From UBA6623 sp965248235 (GTDB lineage Bacteria > Acidobacteriota > Terriglobia > Bryobacterales > UBA6623), in the NCBI GenBank assembly GCA_965248235.1, contig CBDFIU010000001.1, positions 248,001 through 312,000 on the forward strand: a stretch of 64,000 nucleotides of DNA. The letters run 5' to 3'. This document shows positions 10,920 to 19,269 of this stretch, in pieces (within the stretch, counting starts at the first letter, position 1; every line of letters starts with the position of its first letter). The notes beneath the pieces are model-generated. The model was not told where the DNA came from, did not search any database, and saw nothing but the letters and a program-made list of their open reading frames with translations. The position numbers and the translations under genes were made by a program.

Positions 10920-13313
10920 TCACTCCAACTCCAAGCCACCGTTCAACCGATAAGTCGACCCCACCTCGGTCTCCACATGCACTTCCGTCTCGCCGTAGCG
11001 CAGCGTCAACGGCAAACCGCGTTCCGAGACAATCTTCGTTCGAGTCAGCTTCCCGGCTTCCCATTCGAGATCGACGACAAACCCGCCCCGCGCTCGCAGA
11101 CCCTCGATGCGGCCGGTTGGGAAGGCCGAAGGCAACGCGGGCAAGAAATGCAAGAAGCCGCGATGGCCGGCTTGCACGTCGCTGTAGCCGAGCGGCGTCC
11201 CATAGGGATCGTGGCTTTGCAGCAGCATCTCCGCGATCCCCGCCGCGGCGCCGAAGTTCCCGTCGATTTGGAAAGGCGGATGGGCGTCGAATAGATTCGG
11301 GTAGAGGCCCCCGCGGCGACCGTCCAAGTTCTTCGAGGACTTCTCCGTCGGTACCGGCTGGAGTAAATTCCGCAAGATCTTGTAGGCGTGATCGCCGTCG
11401 AGAAAGCGCGCCCAGAAATTGACCTTCCAACCCATCGACCAGCCGGTGGCTCCGTCGCCTCGAAACTCGAGCGAGCGCCGTGCCGCCGCGAAGAGATCGG
11501 GCGTACCGAAAGGCGTAATCTCGACGCCCGGGTGCAAGCCGAACAGGTGCGAAACGTGGCGGTGCTTGTTGTCGGGGTCGTCGGCGTCGTTGAGCCATTC
11601 CTGAAGCTGCCCGTGTTTGCCGATGCGGTTCGGCGCGATGCGGCGGCGCAGATTGGCGAATTGCTCGCGCAGGTCCTCGTCGACTTCAAGGATCTCGGCG
11701 GCGGCGATCGTATTGCCGAACAGATTGCGGATGATCTGGTGATCCATCGTCGGCCCCATGACAAGACCGCCGTTCTCGGGTGAATTGCTCGGCCCCGAAA
11801 CCAGCCAACGCCCGTCAGGCGTCTCGACCAACACATCGGCAAAGAACCGCGAGGCACCTTTCAACAGCGGATAGGCGGTGTCGCGCAGAAACTCCTTGTC
11901 GCCGCCGAACAGATAATGCTGCCAGACGCTCTGACAGAGCCACGCGCCGCCGGTAGGCCAGATGCCGTGATTGGAATGGTTGATCGGGGCCGTGCCGCGC
12001 CAAAGGTCAAAGTTGTGATGCAACACCCAACCGTCGGCGTTGTAATGCTCGCGAGCGGTCGAGGCGCCGGATTCGGCAACCTCGCGAAGGGCCGCGAAGA
12101 GAGGCTCGGCGGTTTCCGGCAAGGCCGTCATCTCGGCGGGCCAGTAGTTCATCTCGGTGTTGATGTTGACGGTATACTTGCTCTCCCACGGCGGCTTGTT
12201 CAAATCGTTCCAAAGGCCTTGCAAGTTAGCCGGTTGTCCCCCGGCGCGACTCGACGCGATCAGCAGATAGCGCCCGTATTGAAACAACAGCGAGACCAGT
12301 TGCGGGTCGGCTTGGGAGGCAAAGCGGCGGATGCGTTCGTCGGTGGTGAGGTTCTTTGTATCGGCCGCGCCGAGATCGATACGAACGCGGCGAAATAGAT
12401 CTTGATGATCGCGGATGTGGTCGCGGCGCAGCTCTTTGTAGCTCTTCGCGCGCGCCTGCTCGAGTACCCCGGCAGTTCGTTCGGCGGGGTCGGCGGACAC
12501 GTCTTGGTAGTTGACGAAGTTCGTCGCGCCCGCCAGCAGCAGCGTGGCGCTGTTGGCCGACCGAACAACCAACGTACCGTCGGCGATCTCGACCGAGCCG
12601 TCAGTCAGAACCGCCAGCCGGGCTTCAAATCGAATCGCGCTGTCGGGAACACCCCCCGCCATCACCAAATCTTCTCCGCGAGTCGTCAGCGAGGCCCCCG
12701 GGTGCGCGGCGGCCAACGAAGCCCGGAACGCGAGGCGCTCGACCCCGGTGGCGGAAAGGCGGACGACGATCACCTTGTCTGGAAAAGACGCAAAGACTTC
12801 GCGCTGGTAGTTCAGGTTGCCCGCGCTAAACTCGACCGAGGCAACAGCGGTGTCCAAGTTAAGATCGCGGCGATAGTCGCTGACGGCGCTCTCGTCAACG
12901 TCGAGCATTTCGATATCGAGGTCCCCGAAAGCCTGGTATGCTTTCTGCCCCAGCGGAATGCTCATGAAACGTTCCATGGCCAAGGCTTCGGCCGCGGATT
13001 GCTTGCCGGCCCACAGCAGCCGGCGAACCTCCCCGAGATATTCGTGGGAGCCCTTGTTGGCGTAGTCATGCGGAGCACCCTGCCAGACGGTGTCCTCGTT
13101 GAATTGGATGCGCTCTTTGGTTACGCCGCCGAAGACCATGGCCCCCAACCGGCCCTGCCCAACAGGAAGCGCTTCGGTCCATTCGGAAGCAGCCTCGTCG
13201 TACCACAGCGACAGCGCTTCCTCAGGCGGCTCGGCGGCGGGCAGCGGCGTACCGATCCAAAGAATCGTCGCGGCGATGATGCCGGCGATTGTCAATAACC
13301 TTCTGATTCCCAT
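10920..13313 (-). CDS. Secreted GH95-family alpha-L-fucosidase
   Basis: The 797-residue enzyme of glycoside hydrolase family 95 releases L-fucose, classically alpha-1,2-linked, from glycans. I chose the ATG at 13313 because it starts a clean signal peptide (MGIRRLLTIAGIIAATILWI, with cleavage near PLPAA-EP); the open frame extends 36 codons further without sense. Family signatures: LPVGQGRLGAMVFGGV near the N-terminus, RIQFNEDTVWQGAP, KYTVNINTEMNYWPAEM in the catalytic domain, GPTMDHQIIRNLF, HRHVSHLFGLHPG and FQIDGNFGAAAGIAEMLLQS. It follows the PQQ dehydrogenase gene by 49 bp on the same strand, so it is probably the last gene of that transcript. Some GH95 members act on L-galactose, so substrate is not certain. 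Confidence 0.93.
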   Translation of the reverse strand: MGIRRLLTIAGIIAATILWIGTPLPAAEPPEEALSLWYDEAASEWTEALPVGQGRLGAMVFGGVTKERIQFNEDTVWQGAPHDYANKGSHEYLGEVRRLLWAGKQSAAEALAMERFMSIPLGQKAYQAFGDLDIEMLDVDESAVSDYRRDLNLDTAVASVEFSAGNLNYQREVFASFPDKVIVVRLSATGVERLAFRASLAAAHPGASLTTRGEDLVMAGGVPDSAIRFEARLAVLTDGSVEIADGTLVVRSANSATLLLAGATNFVNYQDVSADPAERTAGVLEQARAKSYKELRRDHIRDHQDLFRRVRIDLGAADTKNLTTDERIRRFASQADPQLVSLLFQYGRYLLIASSRAGGQPANLQGLWNDLNKPPWESKYTVNINTEMNYWPAEMTALPETAEPLFAALREVAESGASTAREHYNADGWVLHHNFDLWRGTAPINHSNHGIWPTGGAWLCQSVWQHYLFGGDKEFLRDTAYPLLKGASRFFADVLVETPDGRWLVSGPSNSPENGGLVMGPTMDHQIIRNLFGNTIAAAEILEVDEDLREQFANLRRRIAPNRIGKHGQLQEWLNDADDPDNKHRHVSHLFGLHPGVEITPFGTPDLFAAARRSLEFRGDGATGWSMGWKVNFWARFLDGDHAYKILRNLLQPVPTEKSSKNLDGRRGGLYPNLFDAHPPFQIDGNFGAAAGIAEMLLQSHDPYGTPLGYSDVQAGHRGFLHFLPALPSAFPTGRIEGLRARGGFVVDLEWEAGKLTRTKIVSERGLPLTLRYGETEVHVETEVGSTYRLNGGLELE

Positions 13314-13362
13314 CGTTGATTGTTTCCACCGTCGCACAACGCGACGAGTGCCGACCCCGGGG

Positions 13363-14961
13363 CTAAGGTCGCTTCGTGATCTTCGGCAAATCCATCGGTT
13401 CGGCCGCCTCGAAGAGCCCAAAAGCGAAGACGGCGGTGGCCGAGGCGATGGCGACGTATTGGCGGCCGCCGACCTCGTAGGTCATCGGCGATGCCGTCAG
13501 CAGCTCGCCCATGTTGAAGTTCCATAGATGGCGGCCGGTCTTCGCGTCCAACGCCAGCAATTGCCCGTCGTCGTCGCCCGAGAAAAGCACGCCCGTCGCC
13601 GTCGAGACCGTGCCGCTCCACATGCGGCCAAGACCCGTCATGGGATACTCCCAGACGCGCTTGCCGGTCGTGGGGTCGATGGCGCGCAGAATAATCTGCC
13701 CGCCTTCCTCGGTCGCGCCGCCGCCCGAGAAATTCTTCATCGGGACCGGCTCTTGCTCCGAGGTCGTGTATAAGCCGCATTGCTCGAGCGTGAGCACATA
13801 GAGCAGCCCGGTAGCCGGAAAATAGGTTTGTCCCATCCAGTTCGTCGCGCCCTTGACGCTCGGACACACCCAATTGCCCTCGGGGGTTGGGTCCTTGTCC
13901 GGGATTACGATCGGGCGGCCGTCGTCGCCGATTCCCTCGGCCCAGGTCAGTTTGTCGACCAACCGCGTCGCCCGCAAGTATTCGCCCGTTTCGCGGTCGA
14001 GCACATAAAAGAAGCCATTGCGGTTGGCATGCAGCACGAGCTTGCGTTCGCGGCCTTCCCAGGGCAAATCAACCAAGATGGGCCAGCTCTGGGCGTCCCA
14101 ATCGTGGGTGTCGTGCGGCGTGAATTGGAAGTGCCATTTACGCTTGCCCGTTTCGGGATCGAGCGCGAGCAACGACGAGGTGTAGAGATTGTCGCCCGGC
14201 CGCACTCTCGGGTTGAAGTCCGGCCATGCGTTGCCGGTCGTCCAATAGAGAGTGTTGAGTTCGGGGTCGAAGGTGCCCGAGAGCCAAGCCGCGCCGCCGC
14301 CCCATTCGATCAAATCACCCCAGGTTTCAGACCCCGGCTCGCCCTTCGCCGGAATGGTGTAGGTGCGCCAGACAATCTCGCCGGTCTCGGCTGACAGAGC
14401 CGCGATGAAGCCGCGCACGCCGCTGTCGCCGCCCGTGTTGCCGACGATCACCTTGTCCTTCACAACGAGCGGCGCCGCGGTCGAGGTTGCGCCGTCGTCG
14501 ACGCTCGCGTATTGCTTGCTGAAAAGTACGCCGCCGGTACGCCGGTCAAGCGCGGTGAGATAGTTGTCGGTGGTGCAAAAATAGACGCGGTCGCCGAGAA
14601 TGGCGACGCCGCGGTTAACGCCGTGCTTCTCGGCCCGGGGATCAAAATAGCTCCAGATCAGCCGTCCGGTCCGGGCGTCGAGAGCAAAGACCGTGTTCAC
14701 GCTGGTGACGTACATCACGCCTTCGTGGACAAGCGGCGTCGCGCGCAACCCTTGGGCCTTCGGCACGTGGTAGACCCATTTCGCGACCATCGACCCGGCG
14801 TTTTCGGGCGTGATTTGCTTCAACGGGCTGTGACGCCAGCCGTTGTAGCTGCCGGCGTAGGTCAGCCAGTCCTTCCCCGGTCCCTGGAGAATGTCTTTGT
14901 AGGTCACTTGCGCGGAGGCGACGCCGCACAGCGCGAAAGCCAAGATCCAACGGCCCGTCAT
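13363..14961 (-). CDS. Periplasmic PQQ-dependent dehydrogenase
   Basis: This 532-residue eight-bladed beta-propeller quinoprotein has a signal peptide ending GVASAQ. The opening WLTYAGSYNGWRHSPLKQIT is the usual start of the PQQ alcohol dehydrogenase family. Tryptophan docking repeats (ALDARTGRLIWSY, ALDPETGKRKWHF, ALDAKTGRHLWNF) recur. WTTGNAWPDFNP and PHDTHDWDAQSW resemble the PQQ/metal-binding and catalytic Asp regions. There is no vicinal CC disulfide of the methanol dehydrogenase type and no fused haem domain. The gene overlaps the upstream cytochrome c gene by 4 bp (ATGA), so the cytochrome is the likely electron acceptor. The alcohol or sugar substrate cannot be told from the sequence. 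Confidence 0.9.
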   Translation of the reverse strand: MTGRWILAFALCGVASAQVTYKDILQGPGKDWLTYAGSYNGWRHSPLKQITPENAGSMVAKWVYHVPKAQGLRATPLVHEGVMYVTSVNTVFALDARTGRLIWSYFDPRAEKHGVNRGVAILGDRVYFCTTDNYLTALDRRTGGVLFSKQYASVDDGATSTAAPLVVKDKVIVGNTGGDSGVRGFIAALSAETGEIVWRTYTIPAKGEPGSETWGDLIEWGGGAAWLSGTFDPELNTLYWTTGNAWPDFNPRVRPGDNLYTSSLLALDPETGKRKWHFQFTPHDTHDWDAQSWPILVDLPWEGRERKLVLHANRNGFFYVLDRETGEYLRATRLVDKLTWAEGIGDDGRPIVIPDKDPTPEGNWVCPSVKGATNWMGQTYFPATGLLYVLTLEQCGLYTTSEQEPVPMKNFSGGGATEEGGQIILRAIDPTTGKRVWEYPMTGLGRMWSGTVSTATGVLFSGDDDGQLLALDAKTGRHLWNFNMGELLTASPMTYEVGGRQYVAIASATAVFAFGLFEAAEPMDLPKITKRP

Positions 14962-15809
14962 TGCTTGGCCTCTTTCGAACGCGCCTCCGCGGCCGGCCGG
15001 GCGCTCCGTCCGGCAAGGTAGCCGAATAGGTTCTTAAGTTCGTCGGCGGAGAGCCGACGTTCGTAGTCGCCCGGCATGGGCGAGCGGTCGAGGAGATCGA
15101 TTTGTTTGACGTCGCGCATGGAGATCAAATGCAATTCACCCTCTCGGTCGATGACTTGCAGCGAGTAGTTGTTGCGATTGCGCGCCACACCCTCGATCAC
15201 CGAGCCGTCGGCGAAAGTCACCGTAACGCCCTCTTGGCCGAGCCGGTCGATTTCTCTCGAAGGATTCAGCACCGATTCCTTGATGAGGGCCAGCGGCCGC
15301 ACCCCGCCGATATTCGTCAGATCGGGCCCCATCCGTCCCCCCTGGCCGTGAATTGCGTGACAGCCCGAGCATCCGGCCTTTTCGCCCCAAAAAATGTCGG
15401 CGCCGGCTTGGGCGTTGCCGGGCGCGGGATTTTCGGCCGCGGGACCAATGAGCGCATGCAAGAAAGCGACCAGTCGCCAGGTCTCCTCTTCGGAGAGATT
15501 GGTCGCGGGCATGTCGGTGCCGGGCAGGCCGTTGCGGATGACGTTGAAAATCCGGTCGTCGCTGAGAGGATGCCACAGCGGCCGCCGCACCAGGTTGGGC
15601 CCGCGGCCGCCCGAGCCGTCCGGCCCGTGGCACCCGGCGCAGGATCGCGCCCACAGCTTCGCGCCGGCGGCGATCGCCTCCGGGTTGCCGATCGCGGGGT
15701 GGTTCGAACCCCCGACATATTTGTTGGGCGGGCCCTCTTGCGCCGAGACCGGCCGGAGCGAGACTAGGACTGCGCCGGCTAGACACGCAGCTACCAAGAA
15801 CCCCCTCAT
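14958..15809 (-). CDS. Secreted dihaem cytochrome c with TIGR02603-like haem-binding domain
   Basis: The 283-residue protein has a signal peptide (MRGFLVAACLAGAVLVSLRP, cleaved after SAQ) and two haem sites. CAGCHGPDGSGGRGPNL is at about residue 57. CSGCHAIHGQGGRMGPDLTN is at about 146. The region after the second haem (IKESVLNPSREI, VTFADGSVIEGV, NYSLQVIDREGELHLI) is the pattern of the putative haem-binding domain common in Planctomycetes and Acidobacteria. LKNLFGYLAG ends the domain. It is translationally coupled to the PQQ dehydrogenase and very probably accepts its electrons in the periplasm. Confidence 0.9.
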   Translation of the reverse strand: MRGFLVAACLAGAVLVSLRPVSAQEGPPNKYVGGSNHPAIGNPEAIAAGAKLWARSCAGCHGPDGSGGRGPNLVRRPLWHPLSDDRIFNVIRNGLPGTDMPATNLSEEETWRLVAFLHALIGPAAENPAPGNAQAGADIFWGEKAGCSGCHAIHGQGGRMGPDLTNIGGVRPLALIKESVLNPSREIDRLGQEGVTVTFADGSVIEGVARNRNNYSLQVIDREGELHLISMRDVKQIDLLDRSPMPGDYERRLSADELKNLFGYLAGRSARPAAEARSKEAKQ

Positions 15810-15896
15810 GACGAGACAATGATACCAAGCGGGCCGGGTCGGATCGCCGGCATTTGCGGGCAGCGGCGCGTAATACTGGGTATGGAGGGTACGGTC

Positions 15897-16016
15897 ATGC
15901 CGCCGGACGAACTGATTACGGTCGAGACGATCGTTACGGCGTTCATTGTCGGCACGATCGGAATCTGTTTGGGGGGTTTGGGCTTTGAATCACTTTCTGA
16001 CGAAGAGCGGCGTTGA
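15897..16016 (+). CDS. Small single-span membrane protein, unknown
   Basis: The 39-residue frame starts at an ATG preceded by GGAGGG with a 7-base gap, a strong ribosome site; an upstream in-frame ATG at 15882 overlaps that site. The protein has one hydrophobic segment (TIVTAFIVGTIGICLGGLGF) and an acidic/basic tail ending LSDEERR. It is divergent from the cytochrome gene and 150 bp before the oxidoreductase at 16169. No family recognised. Confidence 0.45.
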   Translation: MPPDELITVETIVTAFIVGTIGICLGGLGFESLSDEERR

Positions 16017-16168
16017 CGTCAAAAACTTGGGCGACAACGATTAGCATCTTTGGTGCGACGATGATCTGCACGACAGCGGCGACTCGGATTCGGACGATTG
16101 ACAAATCGCGGGAGGCCGGTTCCGGTTTGGGGTAGAGTAGGCTAAACGATTCTTCTTGGAGGTGAGCG

Positions 16169-17305
16169 ATGGAGCGGTCGAAGGGTGGAGTTTCTCGGCG
16201 CAACGTAGTCAAGGCCGCTACGATTATTCCGTTTTCAGCGCTGGCGGGAAGCGCGGCGAACTCGGCGGTGACGGTGGGGGTGATCGGAACCGGGAACCGC
16301 GGGCCGACGCTGGCCGGTTTCGCCGAGCAGGACGAACGAGGGCGCGTCACGGCGCTGTCGGATCTTTTCGACGAGAGAATCGAGCGGGCTAAGAAACGAA
16401 TCGGCGTCGCCAACCCGAAGGTCTACAAGGACTATCAAGAGTTGCTCTCGAGCGACGTGGACGCGGTGATCATCGCGACGCCGCATCACCTGCATCCCGA
16501 GCATCTCGAGGCGGCGATCGCGGCGAAAAAGCATATCTACCTGGAAAAGCCCGCGGCGAACACCGTGGCGGGGTGCAAGCGGATCATGCGGGCGGCGGAT
16601 TCGGCGGGTCGAGACCTCAACGTGACCATCGGGCTGCAGCGGCGGTATGCCCACGTCTATAAGCGCGCCAAGGCGCTGCTTGATTCCGGGTCGATCGGCG
16701 AGATCCGCATGGCGCGGGCGGATTTCATCAAGGGCGAGGCGCCGGAGAAAGATCAGGTTGTGCCGCGTCCGACGAATGAGCTGGATAGGATTCGCTATTG
16801 GAAGTTTTGGGAGGAGACAGCGGGTCGGCAGACCGTGGGAAACGAAGTGCATTCCATGGATGTCGTCAATTGGTTTCTCGACGGGTTGCCGCTGAAGGCA
16901 ATCGGGACCGGCGGCCGCACCGCGCGCACGCGCGGCGACATGACCGATCATGCCTACGCGATCTACGACTACCCGAAGAAAGTTCAGGTCGTGCTGACGG
17001 GGTCGGTTTTGGCGCCGCGGTTCTATCGCGATGTGAAGGAACAGTTTTTCACTCCCAGCGACATGGTCGAAACCGCGCAGGAGTATTGGAAGCACTACCG
17101 GGGCAAGGGGCACGTCGTCCATGAAGACTCACCGCGAAGCTCGACGCAAGATTCGATCGAGGCTTTTATTGCCCGCGTGGCCGACGGCAAGCCGGAGAAT
17201 ACCGGCATACAAGGGGCGGAGAGCACATTGACGGCGATCCTGGGCTCGATGGCGGTAACGCTGCGGCGCGAAGTGAGTTGGGACGAGATGATGCAGTCGG
17301 CGTGA
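16169..17305 (+). CDS. Tat-exported Gfo/Idh/MocA-family oxidoreductase
   Basis: The 378-residue protein starts at an ATG after GGAGGTGA. The twin-arginine signal is VSRRNVVKAATIIPFSALAG. The NAD(P)-binding Rossmann motif VTVGVIGTGNRGPTLAGF follows directly, with YLEKPAANTV (the conserved EKP) near residue 126 and GNEVHSMDVVNWFLDG near 228 in the substrate domain. This matches exported Gfo/Idh/MocA dehydrogenases of Acidobacteria and Planctomycetes, which act on sugars or sugar derivatives. No other gene is in tight operon with it. Its substrate is unknown; the neighbouring glycan genes favour a sugar. Confidence 0.92.
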   Translation: MERSKGGVSRRNVVKAATIIPFSALAGSAANSAVTVGVIGTGNRGPTLAGFAEQDERGRVTALSDLFDERIERAKKRIGVANPKVYKDYQELLSSDVDAVIIATPHHLHPEHLEAAIAAKKHIYLEKPAANTVAGCKRIMRAADSAGRDLNVTIGLQRRYAHVYKRAKALLDSGSIGEIRMARADFIKGEAPEKDQVVPRPTNELDRIRYWKFWEETAGRQTVGNEVHSMDVVNWFLDGLPLKAIGTGGRTARTRGDMTDHAYAIYDYPKKVQVVLTGSVLAPRFYRDVKEQFFTPSDMVETAQEYWKHYRGKGHVVHEDSPRSSTQDSIEAFIARVADGKPENTGIQGAESTLTAILGSMAVTLRREVSWDEMMQSA

Positions 17306-17485
17306 GGGCGGCTACCGGCCAGATGACAGGGCGGATTGCATGGGATCGGCATGGCGAAGGGGCCGCTTTCCCGCGAAAAAACTGTTCCCGGATTGCATTT
17401 CTTGTGATATCCTACACCAGCCTTTATCGTTAACGTGAGAGTGCGGTTCACTCCACTGACACGATACGCGAAAGGATGGTGACAG

Positions 17486-17932
17486 GTGACGTTACGTAGC
17501 TTTGGATTCGCTTTCGCGCTTCTCGGCGCGTTTGTTGGCGGTACGTTGGTTCCAACGGCCTCCACGCAAACCGGCGCTTCCCCGAAGCGCTTTGTTCAAC
17601 TCCAGTACATGAAGGTCAATCCCGGGCAGGGGGCGGCCTATCGGCGGATCGAGCGTGATTTGTGGCGGCCCGTTCATCAAGAGCGCGTCAAGCGGGGGCT
17701 AATCAACTCCTGGGCGGTGTACGGGGTTCACTTGCCGGGGGCGGCTGTCGATTACGATTTCGTCGTTCTCACGGAGTGGCCGACTTTCGCGGGCCTGGAG
17801 AATTCGCAGTACGCCGAGCTCTTCTCGGAAGTTCAGGAAATGGATAACTACGAGGAGGTCTTGCAACAGACAAATGTGACCCGAGCTCAGGTCAAGCAAG
17901 ACATCTGGGTGCTGGTCGATCACGTGGAATAG
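17486..17932 (+). CDS. Secreted protein with dimeric alpha/beta barrel-like shape
   Basis: The 148-residue protein starts at a GTG following GGATGG. The signal peptide (LRSFGFAFALLGAFVGGTLV) is probably cleaved near TAST-QTG. The mature part, VQLQYMKVNPGQGAAYRRIE then RDLWRPVHQERVKRGLINSW and DYDFVVLTEWPTFAGLEN, resembles the ferredoxin-like strand-helix-helix-strand layout of dimeric alpha-beta barrel (ABM-like) proteins. I cannot assign a function. It overlaps tail-to-tail the frame of the minus-strand ORF starting at 18127. Of the two frames this one has the better coding character in the overlap. Confidence 0.7.
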   Translation: MTLRSFGFAFALLGAFVGGTLVPTASTQTGASPKRFVQLQYMKVNPGQGAAYRRIERDLWRPVHQERVKRGLINSWAVYGVHLPGAAVDYDFVVLTEWPTFAGLENSQYAELFSEVQEMDNYEEVLQQTNVTRAQVKQDIWVLVDHVE

Positions 17933-18127
17933 AGTGTGATGATCGGAATTCAGAGGCTGACCTTTCTTGTCTTTGAGAATCGAGGCGGCGCCTTGCTTTT
18001 CAAGAATTTGTTTGAGTCTCTCGGCCCCCCGCCGTGCTCGAATCCTCCGCTTGACTCGTAAAGCGTCAACGCACAAGCAGGCTGCCCCGGTGAAATTCAG
18101 TATGGAAACAACGAGATCCACGGCCAT
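17699..18127 (-). CDS. Hypothetical membrane protein, probably C-terminally truncated
   Basis: An ATG at 18127 is preceded by AGGAG at 9-10 bases. The first 60 or so residues (VDLVVSILNFTGAACLCVDA, then basic LRVKRRIRARRGAERLKQIL and SILKDKKGQPLNSD) look like the start of small membrane proteins with an N-terminal span and a conserved K...G.PL.S segment. Beyond about 17950 the frame only continues because the opposite strand carries the 17486-17932 gene, and it loses that resemblance. The real gene has probably lost its 3' part, which would normally include two further spans. Confidence 0.35.
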   Translation of the reverse strand: MAVDLVVSILNFTGAACLCVDALRVKRRIRARRGAERLKQILEKQGAASILKDKKGQPLNSDHHTLFHVIDQHPDVLLDLSSGHICLLQDLLVVIHFLNFREELGVLRILQARESRPLRENDEIVIDSRPRQVNPVHRPGVD

Positions 18128-18227
18128 TGTTCTTCTCCTTTTGCTCCAGTGTATGCTGGCGCCCGCGGACGGGTGTCCTCGTCCGCGGGAAGTGTGGTAA
18201 GGGACCACTCGTCGAGGAAGCGTCGGG

Positions 18228-19148
18228 TCAACTTTCGATGCAACGACGCGCTGCTCCCAGCGTATTCGACATCAACATCGCGATCGTAAGCGGCCCGACG
18301 CCTCCGGGGACAGGCGTATAGGCGCCGGCGATTTCCGCGACGTCGCCGGGGTGGACATCTCCGACCAGCACCGTTCCTTTTTCGCGGAAGCGCTCCAACT
18401 TTTTCGGATTCCCGGCGAAGATGCGTTCGACTTCAGCGGCGTCTGTGAGCCGGTTGATTCCGACATCGAGGACGGTGGCGCCGGGCTTGATGAAGTTGCG
18501 GGTGACCATGGCGGGACGTCCCAGGGCGGCCACGAGGATGTCGGCTTCGCGGGCCACCGCCGGCAGGTCGGCGGTTTTCGAGTGGCAGACGGTCACGGTG
18601 GCGTTTTCGTGAAGCAGCAAGAGAGCCGCTGGTTTCCCCACAATGTTGCTGCGGCCTAGGATCACCGCCCGCTTGCCGGCGATGGGGATATCGCTGCGTT
18701 TGAGAATTTGAATCAAGCCGGCGGGCGTGCAGGGAGCGAAGCCGGGTTGACGGGTGACAAGCGCGCCGACGCTGATGGGGTGAAAGCCGTCGACGTCTTT
18801 CGAAGGCGAGACGGCGAGCAGGACTTTGCCTTCGTCCACCTGGGCAGGCAGGGGGAGCTGGACGAGGATGCCGTGGATGTCGTCGCGCGCGTTGAGTCCT
18901 TCGACGATCGCGAGCAGGTCGGCGGTCGAGATGTCTTTGGGCGGCGTGACTCTTTCGCTGTATATGCCGACACGTTCGCAAGCTTTGATCTTGTTCCGAA
19001 CGTAGATTTGAGATGCCGGGTCGTCACCGACAAGCACCGCCGCCAAGCCGGGGCGCACACCTCGCCCGGAGAGTTCGGCGACGCCTTGCTGAACCTCGTC
19101 GAGAATGCGGTCGCGAATTTCGTTGCCATTAAGAATGCGAGCGGACAT
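18228..19148 (-). CDS. folD: Bifunctional methylene-THF dehydrogenase/cyclohydrolase
   Basis: FolD interconverts 5,10-methylene- and 10-formyl-tetrahydrofolate with NADP. I start it at MSARILNGNEIRD (306 residues); upstream in-frame ATGs at 19157 and 19184 lack ribosome sites and add non-conserved residues. Motifs: LVGDDPASQIYVRNK (with the catalytic Lys after YVRN), GILVQLPLPAQVD, KDVDGFHPISVG and PCTPAGLIQIL, then the Rossmann core VILGRSNIVGKPAALLL and C-terminal GGVGPLTIAMLMSNT. Length and motifs are standard. It stands alone between the 17.7-18.1 kb fragments and the DUF1501 gene. Confidence 0.96.
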   Translation of the reverse strand: MSARILNGNEIRDRILDEVQQGVAELSGRGVRPGLAAVLVGDDPASQIYVRNKIKACERVGIYSERVTPPKDISTADLLAIVEGLNARDDIHGILVQLPLPAQVDEGKVLLAVSPSKDVDGFHPISVGALVTRQPGFAPCTPAGLIQILKRSDIPIAGKRAVILGRSNIVGKPAALLLLHENATVTVCHSKTADLPAVAREADILVAALGRPAMVTRNFIKPGATVLDVGINRLTDAAEVERIFAGNPKKLERFREKGTVLVGDVHPGDVAEIAGAYTPVPGGVGPLTIAMLMSNTLGAARRCIES

Positions 19149-19269
19149 GGGGGTCATCGAGTCGGAAGAAAGGAATGATACCACGGGTGGCGAGTGCGAT
19201 CGTCCCCGAAAGGCTGACCCCGCTGGCCCCTCACTTGCGGTCGAGGCTCTGTTTCTAGAGCGAGGATTT

